Shown here: positions 60,801 through 64,000 of the stretch, piece by piece
Layout of the letters: each line of letters begins with the position of its first letter
Numbering within the stretch: position 1 is the first letter of the stretch
NCBI GenBank assembly: GCA_903813345.2
Contig: CAIIXF020000001.1
Span: 36,671,366-36,735,365 of the forward strand
Source: Owenia fusiformis
Lineage: Eukaryota; Annelida; Polychaeta; Sabellida; Oweniidae
Length of the DNA: 64,000 nt
Direction of reading: 5' to 3'
Made by a program: the position numbers and the translations under genes
The notes under the pieces: model-generated
The model's input: the letters and a program-made list of their open reading frames with translations, nothing else
What the model was told of the DNA's origin: nothing
Database searches by the model: none

Positions 60801-63274
60801 TTTTAATGTGTTTACTGATTGTTTACTCGTTTAATGCCTTCATTCGGTGGCAAATATATGATTCTACCCTGTGATAATGAAAACTATGTGTAAATGAATA
60901 TAGGTTTTTAAACATGAGCTGATTAATGACCTTTTTGTCACTGATTTTTTAAGAAATAACCAGCTGCCAGAACGGATGCATAATTCCAAGGACAATAGTA
61001 AAATGGAACCCTCTGTCTAGTGATATTTTGGACAGTGATGGCTTATCCAGTTTTAAATCTTCTATCAAGCAGCTTAACAATTAAAGGCCCACTTTGCATA
61101 TTTTCAATGCATTTGGACAAAATAAAGACTTTTATTTGAATTCTATAGAATGTCAAATGTATTGATAAGAACCTTATCTTTCATTTGACACCAACAACAG
61201 CTCAACAGCTCAGTTTTTATCAATGTCATTGAAAGATGGCGAAGTTGTTTGTATTACATGATACATTCATTTTTATAGAAGTGTCGTCATCTTTTAAATC
61301 AAAAGTAATTAAAACAAGCACTTTGTTTAGCATGTGCATGCATGTCTAATGATCTCTGAACTTTAAATGCTTTTTTCTATATGAGTTATTTTTTCCTTGA
61401 ATCAACATCAAAGCAAATCAAACTTTGTTTCATATTTGAACGAGTGTGTGAGTAATATGTTTCAATGATAATTTTGTTCTTTTTTCTTCTAATTTAAGTA
61501 TAGTGGGCCTTTAACCCCCCTATCACATCAAACTAGTTCTTACCCGTTCTTGCCAGTCCTACGAAAATGTCGTAAAAAGGCTCGATCTGGCTGCGGTCGG
61601 GATATATGTCTAAAATAATTAGCTACTTCGTTCATAAACAGTCTTCAATATGTCCATCACGTTCGCAGTTCGTTCAGGTCGCACCACGTCGGTGTGCAAC
61701 GTAGTATAATCCGTCTCTTAGTCTAGAAGGTCATCATGACCTGATTACAGAACGGTATGGTCGCCATCGAATTTTGAATCAATTCAAAATTCTAAATCAC
61801 ATACCCCGTCCGGGAAAGTCCATGAAGTTCGTAAACAGACCGTAGAACGTTGTAGCTACGTTCATTCATTTCGCACACAGTTTAAAACCGATTCGGCAAC
61901 GTTTTGATGATCACCAGAAAATGTTGAGCATGCTTTAAGTGCTGGAGGACCTACTCGTTCGAGTAGTTTCATGAAGTTTGTAAACAGATCCCAAACGGTT
62001 CTTAGTGGGTTCGTAGTACGTCAAATCCGTTCGTGCACAGTTTAAGCTCGTTTTCGAGAACGTAGTGAGAACTAGTTTGGTGTGATAGTAGGGTTAGCAA
62101 GTGATCAAGATATTAGCTTGAAAGCCCATAGTTAAACTATATTTCAGCTTCTAATGGGCTTATTAGCCTTTTGCATATTATCGATGTAGATGTAATAGGT
62201 GACAGTACCATTCTTTACCTAAGTCTTATTTTTCACGATCAAAATAGTCAATTAAATCAGGAGGAGGAAGACTTTATTCAACAAAATATTTTACTGTTTG
62301 ACCAGGCTGTTTGATTGACACCCCGGGAGTTTCACTCCAATATGCCTCTTAATACTGCGCCAAAGACCCCCTTTTTGAGCATTTTTTCCATCTCAATTTC
62401 CTCTCAACATGGAAAGTTTCAAAGTATACTTCCTCTCAGACTTATCAATTTCAGCATTGAGAAGTGTAAATTCAGTTCAAAGCATCTATAAAGGGAGTCC
62501 CACTTATAGATTTTTAAGATCCGCCACGTTTCAAGAGGAATATCAGTTGAAATAATGTTCATCCAGGGGGTTTCTTTGCAGATAATAAAATTATATATTA
62601 GTCTTGATGAAATATCCAAACTTAAATATATTTTGACACTGGTCGATGATCGTTGAATGGCCCCCCTGCACTAATTGTTGCACCTTTAAAATTAGCAGAT
62701 TTATCCGCATAAAACTGGTAATTATTTCTAACATAATTTCATACTTTTTTATCCAATCAAAACGCTGGAATTTCCCCTCCAAATTTTTCCTCCATTCTTC
62801 CTTTTTACCCTTTACTTCATTCACATTCCATAAACTCAAACGTCAACATCCTATATTTTCAGGTAAGAAATTTTGCATTCTGCTAAAACTTGAACTTGTA
62901 GACTTTATTTTTGTATTTTATAATACTTTGTATTGATTCACAGTCCATGAACTCATACGTCAACATCCTATATTTTCAGGGATCTCAATTCTCTGGTGAT
63001 CTAGGATGCAAACCAACTGAGTGACTAGCCGATATCTCAGGCAATATGCAGAACCACCTTGTAGAAGGACATTGATTGTCTATTGATATGGATATTTCTT
63101 TTTCAATTCTTATTTTAGTTTTTCAAGATTCCTATAATCTGATTGAAGATAAAAAATTGACAGGTTCACCTAGAGACCAATACATTTTCAATGTTGAACC
63201 TTTAATCTGAGGCCTTATTGATCAAACGTGGTTTTGAAATGATGACTCACCTTCTTGCTAAGGTATATAAACAT
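24835..63274 (-). CDS. WDR35: WDR35 / IFT121, IFT-A subunit of the ciliary transport machinery (complete, 33 coding exons)
   Basis: Exons in coding order: 63251-63274, 60013-60130, 58770-58844, 58545-58637, 58087-58188, 57621-57700, 57285-57365, 56928-56992, 56490-56590, 55753-55898, 55330-55455, 54388-54480, 54120-54212, 52864-53060, 52340-52409, 51772-51825, 48532-48641, 48107-48248, 47677-47745, 47010-47138, 38187-38275, 34797-34914, 34362-34447, 33960-34106, 33636-33768, 33338-33400, 32854-33066, 32300-32437, 31923-32055, 30729-30815, 30355-30484, 30115-30183, 24835-25000. They total 3540 bases, or 1179 aa plus stop; human is about 1181. The start MFIYLSKK fits the family. WD40 propellers fill exons 2 to about 19, followed by TPR-like helices (for example [25 protein letters not shown]) and a C-terminal zinc region with CPNC, CSSC, CSTC and CPLC. 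IFT-A drives retrograde transport and entry of membrane proteins into cilia. Its introns hold two antisense genes and many transposons. Confidence 0.96.
25001..26258. other. WDR35 intron 32, upstream of the nested 8-TM gene
   Basis: No exon of WDR35 is recognised here. A G-run is at about 25290. The 5' UTR and promoter of the plus-strand gene at 26259 must lie here. The sequence TTTACTACAG just before its ATG looks like a splice acceptor, so a 5' UTR exon is likely but was not located. Confidence 0.5.
26259..29267 (+). CDS. Single-exon 1002-aa protein: disordered N-terminus with PPxY, then two tandem CD20-like four-helix modules
   Basis: I do not recognise a named orthologue. Residues 1 to about 600 are Ser/Thr/Asn/Asp-rich, with short repeats resembling 'CDTQSS..LTRQD', and look disordered. 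LPTY (about 488) and PPSY (about 505) are WW-domain ligand motifs of the kind bound by NEDD4-family ubiquitin ligases. From about 615 to 990 there are eight hydrophobic segments in two sets of four: about 616-660 (two), 673-697, 750-772; then 790-815, 827-845, 858-882 and 970-990. Between helices 3 and 4 of each set is an extracellular loop with the same order of motifs: H.YG..C, C-E, N-linked sites, HAY..G.N.KQ..NL. The gene thus arose by internal duplication. The helix spacing and [10 protein letters not shown] resemble MS4A/CD20-type proteins (inference). The ORF is uninterrupted inside WDR35 intron 32 on the opposite strand. The ATG follows an apparent acceptor by two bases. Confidence 0.85.
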   Translation: MSDQEEDRCIESTENGDNFNIRSVEHGEETDSPVILNTDGIFVSRSDNLTIENYATSSIVYNHSEHERNDRVMPFSNIERSLHTGVPSIYNMDSVGEITMNHCGTQTSDALNRQDDMEEIPSNDCDTQSSTSNNPSLTRQDSTEDLTFNHFDSETQFTAADIISLNRMDQMALSPDAERSLPRQHTDDVPTTSSIFYANSSHDTDSQSSNSIKTLSNIQEHESDWETASSNLSSLQDPPTSSNNAINPTASNLIIHEEDTRPSAQHAEDRCIPQCFLIDTHNSESDSDSTIDRTSDWEFLLTPAVTTHTDDTVSQSINYTQTNNDARTLPPIHQEVNLTEDGAQAQMNNTSNVQHAFLLPWPEGNNSTDRVVRWVENTMAESGTNFPQQTQPAGNSDLENRNREIWNIRNPPSVSALPGNGPLISSSENSSTTSVESWLADFINQTAQDTPAGQVRENIARPLITTQNEERRHIYSIDNRGFDDHDLPTYTDIVNNPTLYSVPKPPSYNDAMSGSFNLTPITLSVEEMVARWMTRDVTDRGTQSNPQPQEAESANQTDPPEVVVEPNCHESLIQNLNRNLQAHRERIYEWLTQSDNFNDNFQRSHGKDFLTTCKFATFIGWSFFFLQIAVIAEHVAMWNCFHGFIVTITIFPMWVFLGKVENLSTGKKRILSFKFASLLLHIFLLESLAIIAISAYGMYVDRYRGTHIYGKSCTNGFLDSDRDLMCENITLETNETTTHAYRLGLNQKQQFNLAFVVIAYIECFLISCALLNRYHHIKKHPAFEYPEPLKGFVGLGMWLAITPVNLVVLSIVALVFQPSLYMWCPGLWGSIAIIIPGILSHNIAVKKENGRTVDMFKQLLFFSWISLIACVAIIGIAAGGIHSDKELHVYGVPCDTFYIKYYHYTCEEVNLNITDNIGDDITHNDVTQSVDDIALCSTCTTTHNLEHSSDHHNQTEPHAYLKGWNYKQTINLMTLLLGILHLFMSGIVIDSGSKYLKTLLID
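29268..30114. other. WDR35 intron 32, 3' UTR of the nested gene
   Basis: AT-rich sequence after the stop codon of the 8-TM gene, with an AATAAA at 29682-29687 as a possible poly(A) signal. No further exon or repeat was recognised. Confidence 0.5.
31085..31707. mobile_element. Mariner-like element with transposase remnant
   Basis: Perfect inverted ends of about 28 bp (CAGGGTGGGCCAAAAAAAAC) are flanked by TA on both sides (31083-31084, 31708-31709). Inside, a 71-codon plus-strand frame (31234-31449) reads like the C-terminal part of a mariner transposase: [20 protein letters not shown] contains the SPD.NP.EY motif around the third catalytic aspartate. The rest of the transposase is deleted. 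It lies in a WDR35 intron. Confidence 0.88.
31234..31449 (+). pseudogene. Mariner transposase fragment
   Basis: The frame keeps only the region of the last catalytic acidic residue ([10 protein letters not shown]) and a short helix after it. The N-terminal DNA-binding domain and the first two catalytic residues are absent. The flanking inverted ends show that it is what remains of an internally deleted mariner copy. Confidence 0.75.
35105..35418 (-). repeat. 37-bp tandem array carrying the WDR35 exon 21 end and 5' splice site, proximal part
   Basis: About eight units of 37 bp. On the gene strand each unit is GTAAG followed by a copy of the last 32 bases of exon 21 (TTCATAGAAG..CTAGACTATG), so every unit joint is an exon-like end plus a GTAAG donor. 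Some units have GTAAGA and one or two have GGAAAG, which loses the GT. The array resumes at 37179 on the other side of an inserted LINE. Confidence 0.93.
35419..37178 (-). mobile_element. ORF1-only LINE inserted in the splice-donor array
   Basis: The element runs on the minus strand: its poly(A) tail is the 22-T run at 35419-35440, preceded (gene sense) by an ATTGAATTGAATTG tract typical of some invertebrate LINE 3' ends. It codes for an ORF1-type protein only; the 3' part after ORF1 is about 500 bp and has no reverse transcriptase. Up to 31 bases of the host array are repeated on both sides, consistent with target duplication, but the tandem nature of the target makes its length ambiguous. 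Confidence 0.75.
35960..37075 (-). pseudogene. LINE ORF1 protein, interrupted by one stop codon
   Basis: Two open frames in the same phase (37075-36818 and 36811-35960) are separated by one TAA and two codons, so they are one ORF1 of about 370 codons with a nonsense change. The second part (283 aa) has a coiled coil (residues about 75-135, heptads in [16 protein letters not shown]), then [17 protein letters not shown] and [15 protein letters not shown], as in the RNA-binding domain of LINE ORF1 proteins. The first part is Ser/Thr/Gln-rich. It could alternatively start at the second ATG. This is retrotransposon sequence inside a WDR35 intron. Confidence 0.75.
37179..38218 (-). repeat. 37-bp tandem array carrying the WDR35 exon 21 end and 5' splice site, distal part next to the exon
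   Basis: About 27 units, including several shortened ones of the form TCTATGAACTTACCATAG. The last copy is continuous with the real exon 21 (38187-38275), which encodes [13 protein letters not shown], a segment conserved in vertebrate WDR35. Thus the array was built from genuine coding sequence plus its donor. Reading past any unit's donor gives CTA TGG TAA, an immediate stop in the WDR35 frame. Confidence 0.93.
38433..38590. mobile_element. MITE with TA target, CAGTAAAACCTGTC-type ends
   Basis: The left end CAGTGAAACCTG and right end CAGGTTTTACTG are inverted, flanked by TA at 38431-38432 and 38591-38592. The interior repeats the phrase AGTGGAACACCT. A fragment of the same family is at about 46241-46370. 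No coding sequence. Confidence 0.7.
39283..39696. mobile_element. Near-perfect 414-bp hairpin flanked by TTAA
   Basis: The two halves are inverted copies over about 200 bp, from GGACAGGGTGCATG inward. TTAA flanks both ends (39279-39282 and 39697-39700). TTAA targets with GG-starting ends fit the Kolobok group better than piggyBac (whose ends start CC), but no transposase is present. Confidence 0.8.
39874..43275. mobile_element. 3402-bp TIR element with 9-bp target duplication, full-length relative of the MITE at 1172
   Basis: It starts TAGTTCAACGTCG and ends GTTGTTGGACTA. The 9-bp direct repeat GGTTCAAAC flanks it at 39865-39873 and 43276-43284. Its first 70 and last 42 bases are those of the 112-bp MITE at 1172-1283. 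The interior has no intact transposase. Around 41630-42080 short stretches look protein-like in changing frames (for example [14 protein letters not shown] and [13 protein letters not shown]), suggesting decayed coding sequence of the transposon or of a captured gene. An open frame at 41129-41464 has no recognised domain. Confidence 0.85.
42930..43110. repeat. Segment similar to the RPL30 intron at 63830-64000
   Basis: From ATTCCTGA through TTTCGATGTTACCGGA, CATTTTCATAATTATACATC, GGGGGGTATG to TATGCATGCGTTGATCACATT the sequence follows 63830-63999 in order, at about 70% identity by eye. This copy lies inside the 3402-bp element. Confidence 0.75.
44413..45804 (+). CDS. TRIM-type RING/B-box/coiled-coil protein nested in a WDR35 intron
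   Basis: The frame gives 463 aa from ATG 44413; an upstream in-frame ATG at 44314 lies before an apparent splice acceptor (TTTTTCAG, ending about 44383), so 44413 is preferred. A C3HC4 RING has Cys16, Cys19, Cys31, His33, Cys36, Cys39, Cys55 and Cys58. B-box-like zinc modules follow (about 93-135, CEFC..CLDC; about 155-190, CNTH..CTQC..CVSC..H..H). A coiled coil occupies about 195-330. Such proteins are E3 ubiquitin ligases. After about 45470 the annotated frame turns into Q/R-rich sequence, while the next frame (45483-45830) gives more protein-like sequence ([16 protein letters not shown]), so a frameshift or unusual splicing is likely. A perfect donor, CAACAG/GTAAGA, follows at 45697, and further 3' exons may exist. 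It lies antisense in WDR35 intron 20. Confidence 0.8.
   Translation: MATSLSEEVKQDLIECKICLEVMKTPKVLNCLHTFCEGCIEDLGRKMDQKDDISCPVCRNVTTLPPGGVKALRANFLINTLQDALGKSTQLVKCEFCDDTCSFMCLDCNDKMCSSHGSSHCSTKFTRGHKVVPMDDVNAGKYAKEILASQFIECNTHQGKCVEFYCTQCEMMLCVSCKILNHEGHKCTSLEEAGKSEMATIEETLSEMADMNKVLKQFKSELEKAQTNLIQDRASIVTTIDKIADKMYNEIRRQQAELKFELNSIFNSQTKSYELEKEEIEMNIASVNSGIEFEETLLKHGRPVDVLSFAEHVKDNVKGIMSSFNDKCQQLTKLEEKQNHNKWDVLECEQVGIPQQYWQQKQQQCRRRHRTAHTILKRTQTEMDPQQPNQQSQRGKWSRSMKTGITLSFQENIQMTNPILGNTQLVQQVRGMQRPNMRQNMQPNLQNFGNICSQNITVQINGC
46241..46370. repeat. Fragment of the MITE family at 38433
   Basis: Contains ACAGTGAAACCTGTCTTAGTG followed by repeated GTGAACACCT and GTGGACACTT phrases, as in 38433-38590, but without a clear right end. 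Confidence 0.5.
47173..47346. mobile_element. Probable MITE with CAGGCCCA-type ends
   Basis: The left end CAGGCCCAGAGC and the right end GCTTTGGGCCTG are inverted near-copies about 170 bp apart. The middle repeats GGGGTTCACTTT. No target duplication was assigned. It is just upstream (gene sense) of the WDR35 exon at 47010-47138. Confidence 0.5.
48924..49503. repeat. Dispersed repeat, copy 2 (related to 20216-20890)
   Basis: Begins CAACGGCAACGCCAAAGCAT, contains the same GCCGCCATTTT and ACCAAATATGAACAAAAT phrases as copy 1, and ends after a short ACGT repeat with GTTCGATGGGAT. The start has ATCCCATCGAAC, so the outer parts are short inverted repeats. It lies in the WDR35 intron between the exons at 48532 and 51772. 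Confidence 0.85.
50407..51643. mobile_element. 1237-bp TIR element, CAC..GTG ends, ATACT target duplication
   Basis: Ends are inverted over about 26 bp: CACCCTGTTATAGCATGATG on the left and CACCCTGTTATAGCATAACG on the right strand. The direct repeat ATACT flanks it at 50402-50406 and 51644-51648. No transposase was recognised in the interior. It occupies a WDR35 intron. Confidence 0.8.
52440..52570 (-). repeat. Uninterrupted copy of the repeat that flanks the fold-back element
   Basis: Read on the minus strand, this segment is continuous from TACTTTCCTGAAAAAAGCAA through ACACACATGCCTTCATAC to ATGTTACTTTCCAGCTGA. The same sequence at 39765-39811 and 44270-44353 is split by the fold-back element. 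A further partial copy is at about 52700-52765. Confidence 0.85.
54743..54867. mobile_element. Hairpin MITE in a WDR35 intron
   Basis: GTCACATTTGCTCCGATTCA on the left is inverted at the right (TGAATCAAAGCAAATGTAAC). The arms of about 55 bp meet at a short centre near ATACAATTTTGAACAAAAT. No coding capacity. Confidence 0.65.
59052..59883. mobile_element. hAT element remnant, 832 bp, with 8-bp target duplication
   Basis: The 8-bp direct repeat ATGGACAG (59044-59051, 59884-59891) flanks ends TAGAGG..CCTCTA. The interior is rich in ACCGGT/GGTTACCGG phrases near the ends and encodes, on the minus strand, the C-terminal dimerisation domain of a hAT transposase. The catalytic part is deleted. It lies in WDR35 intron 2. 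Confidence 0.88.
59320..59625 (-). pseudogene. hAT transposase C-terminal dimerisation domain fragment
   Basis: The 101-codon frame contains [19 protein letters not shown], then [17 protein letters not shown] and [14 protein letters not shown], the characteristic order of the hAT family dimerisation region. The N-terminal zinc finger and the catalytic DDE residues are missing because the element is internally deleted. Confidence 0.85.
61085..61510. mobile_element. 426-bp MITE flanked by TTAA
   Basis: Ends AGGCCCACT and AGTGGGCCT are inverted, with TTAA at 61081-61084 and 61511-61514. TTAA targets and an AGG start fit the Kolobok type. It is AT-rich, with no coding sequence, in WDR35 intron 1. 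Confidence 0.7.
61515..62093. mobile_element. MITE with TATCACAxCAAACTAGTTCT ends
   Basis: The left end TATCACATCAAACTAGTTCT and the right end (read inverted) TATCACACCAAACTAGTTCT match. The interior has a related segment twice (ATGAAGTTCGTAAACAGA and ATGAAGTTTGTAAACAGA), and is richer in GC and CG than its surroundings. It directly abuts the previous element. Exact borders and target duplication are unclear. Confidence 0.65.
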
Positions 63275-63614
63275 TCTGACAGTATCCTCAAGGACAGAAT
63301 TGAAGATATTCGATTTAAAGTGGAGTAAATTTCAAATTTGCAAAAATATTTCCGCCATTGTAAAACTATGCTGCGAGATCTCGTTTTGATAGAAAGCCCG
63401 GGAAACACACACATGGTACAGCTTGCGCAATTATGCGCATTAACTTTGATTCCTTTTCCTACGTCTAAAATGAATTTTCCCTATTACATTTCTTTTTTCT
63501 TAGATATTTTGATTTAGATCAAAGCATATTATTTAGATGAAACGAGTTTTTTAACATTTTGATGTTGCACTGACTTAATTTCTCGTGTGTGGTTTAGTTC
63601 TTCATCCGGGTGTT
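63275..63614. promoter_or_regulatory. Shared promoter region between WDR35 and RPL30
   Basis: Only about 340 bp separate the WDR35 start codon (minus strand) from the putative RPL30 transcription start (plus strand). Both first exons and their promoters must lie here. No TATA box was recognised on either side. Confidence 0.55.
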
Positions 63615-64000
63615 CTTTCTTTTCTAAAACGTGTTTTTGGCGCAGGTTGGTATAAAATTCAGAGCCACAAAATCCCCATTTTATGCGTTATTTTCACAAT
63701 TACAGGCATACAATCGTGTTATACGTGTACTTTATTTATCAAATATATAACGTCTTGTGTTTCAGATCACCAAAGCACATACTTCTGTCAAAATGGTTGC
63801 CGCAAAGAAATCTGTAAGCACCCTTGATAAAATTCCTGATATGATTTGCAATTTCGATGTTACCGGAGCTGACCGATATTTTCGTAAAATTCCAAACCTG
63901 TCTCCAATATTTTCGTAATTATGCATCAATATGGTCTAAGGGGGGTATGGGATGGTGTGTATGTATTTATAAGGTTTGTATGCATGCTTGAATCACATTC
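63615..64000 (+). CDS. RPL30: Ribosomal protein gene 5' end, probably eL30 (RPL30), cut by the window edge
   Basis: The exon at 63766-63813 starts after TTGTGTTTCAG, has ATG at 63793 and encodes MVAAKKS, then meets the donor GTAAGC. Animal RPL30 proteins begin MVAAKK, and as I recall the first coding exon ends close to this point. Upstream, the pyrimidine run CTTTCTTTTCT (63615-63625) looks like a 5' TOP motif that marks translation-regulated ribosomal protein mRNAs, and CGCAG/GTTGGT (exon end 63645) could close the 5' UTR exon. The rest of the coding region would be past the window. Reading through the donor gives an open frame to about 63918, which I consider intron. Only seven codons support the call. 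Confidence 0.55.
63830..64000. repeat. Intron segment of RPL30 also found at 42930-43110
   Basis: Begins 17 bases after the donor of the RPL30 coding exon and runs to the window end. It shares TTTCGATGTTACCGGA, GGGGGGTATG and TTGTATGCATGC with the copy inside the 3402-bp element. It may be a dispersed repeat that continues beyond the window. Confidence 0.7.

Noticed and set aside
63814-63920. Continuation of the MVAAKKS frame as coding sequence
   Set aside because: The sequence after the GTAAGC donor has no resemblance to ribosomal protein eL30 and matches a repeat found elsewhere in the window.

Overview
This window is AT-rich nuclear DNA of an intron-dense animal. The reasons are spliced genes with GT..AG introns whose joined exons match bilaterian proteins end to end, CD20-like, TRIM and IFT proteins, and many small inverted-repeat DNA transposons (mariner, hAT, TTAA-type hairpins, MITEs). 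It looks like an invertebrate, perhaps a marine lophotrochozoan, but the species assignment is a guess from genome style only.

Layout. (1) 1-4081: repeat-rich DNA upstream of, or in the first intron of, YTHDC1. (2) 4082-14643, plus strand: YTHDC1, the nuclear m6A reader; 17 coding exons seen, only the tiny first coding exon missing. (3) 14644-19267: intergenic. (4) 19268-23193, plus: a five-exon short-chain dehydrogenase of the retinol dehydrogenase / 17-beta-HSD6 type (324 aa). (5) 24835-63274, minus: the whole of WDR35 (IFT121, an IFT-A subunit of cilia) in 33 coding exons; joined lengths give 1179 aa, almost the human length. Two other genes lie inside WDR35 introns on the opposite strand: a single-exon 1002-aa protein with two tandem CD20-like four-helix modules (26259-29267) and a TRIM RING/B-box protein (44413-45804). 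(6) 63615-64000, plus: the 5' end of a ribosomal protein gene, probably RPL30, head to head with WDR35.

The most unusual observation is that two minisatellites sit exactly on exon/intron borders, so that each repeat unit carries a copy of the exon's 3' end plus its 5' splice site: nine 35-bp units in YTHDC1 and roughly 35 37-bp units in WDR35. In both, reading from one donor into the next unit meets an in-frame stop at once. A third array duplicates the last codons and stop of WDR35 into its 3' UTR. An ORF1-only LINE is inserted in the WDR35 array.

The large WDR35 intron 20 carries nested transposons that can be resolved by target-site duplications: a 3402-bp terminal-inverted-repeat element (9-bp duplication) sits in a fold-back element (12-bp duplication), which sits in a dispersed repeat whose uninterrupted copy lies about 8-13 kb away. 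A 112-bp MITE at 1172-1283 is the two ends of the 3402-bp element joined together. Two other elements begin CAC, end GTG and are both flanked by the direct repeat ATACT.

All homology calls are from reading the translation and from memory of the families; no search was run.
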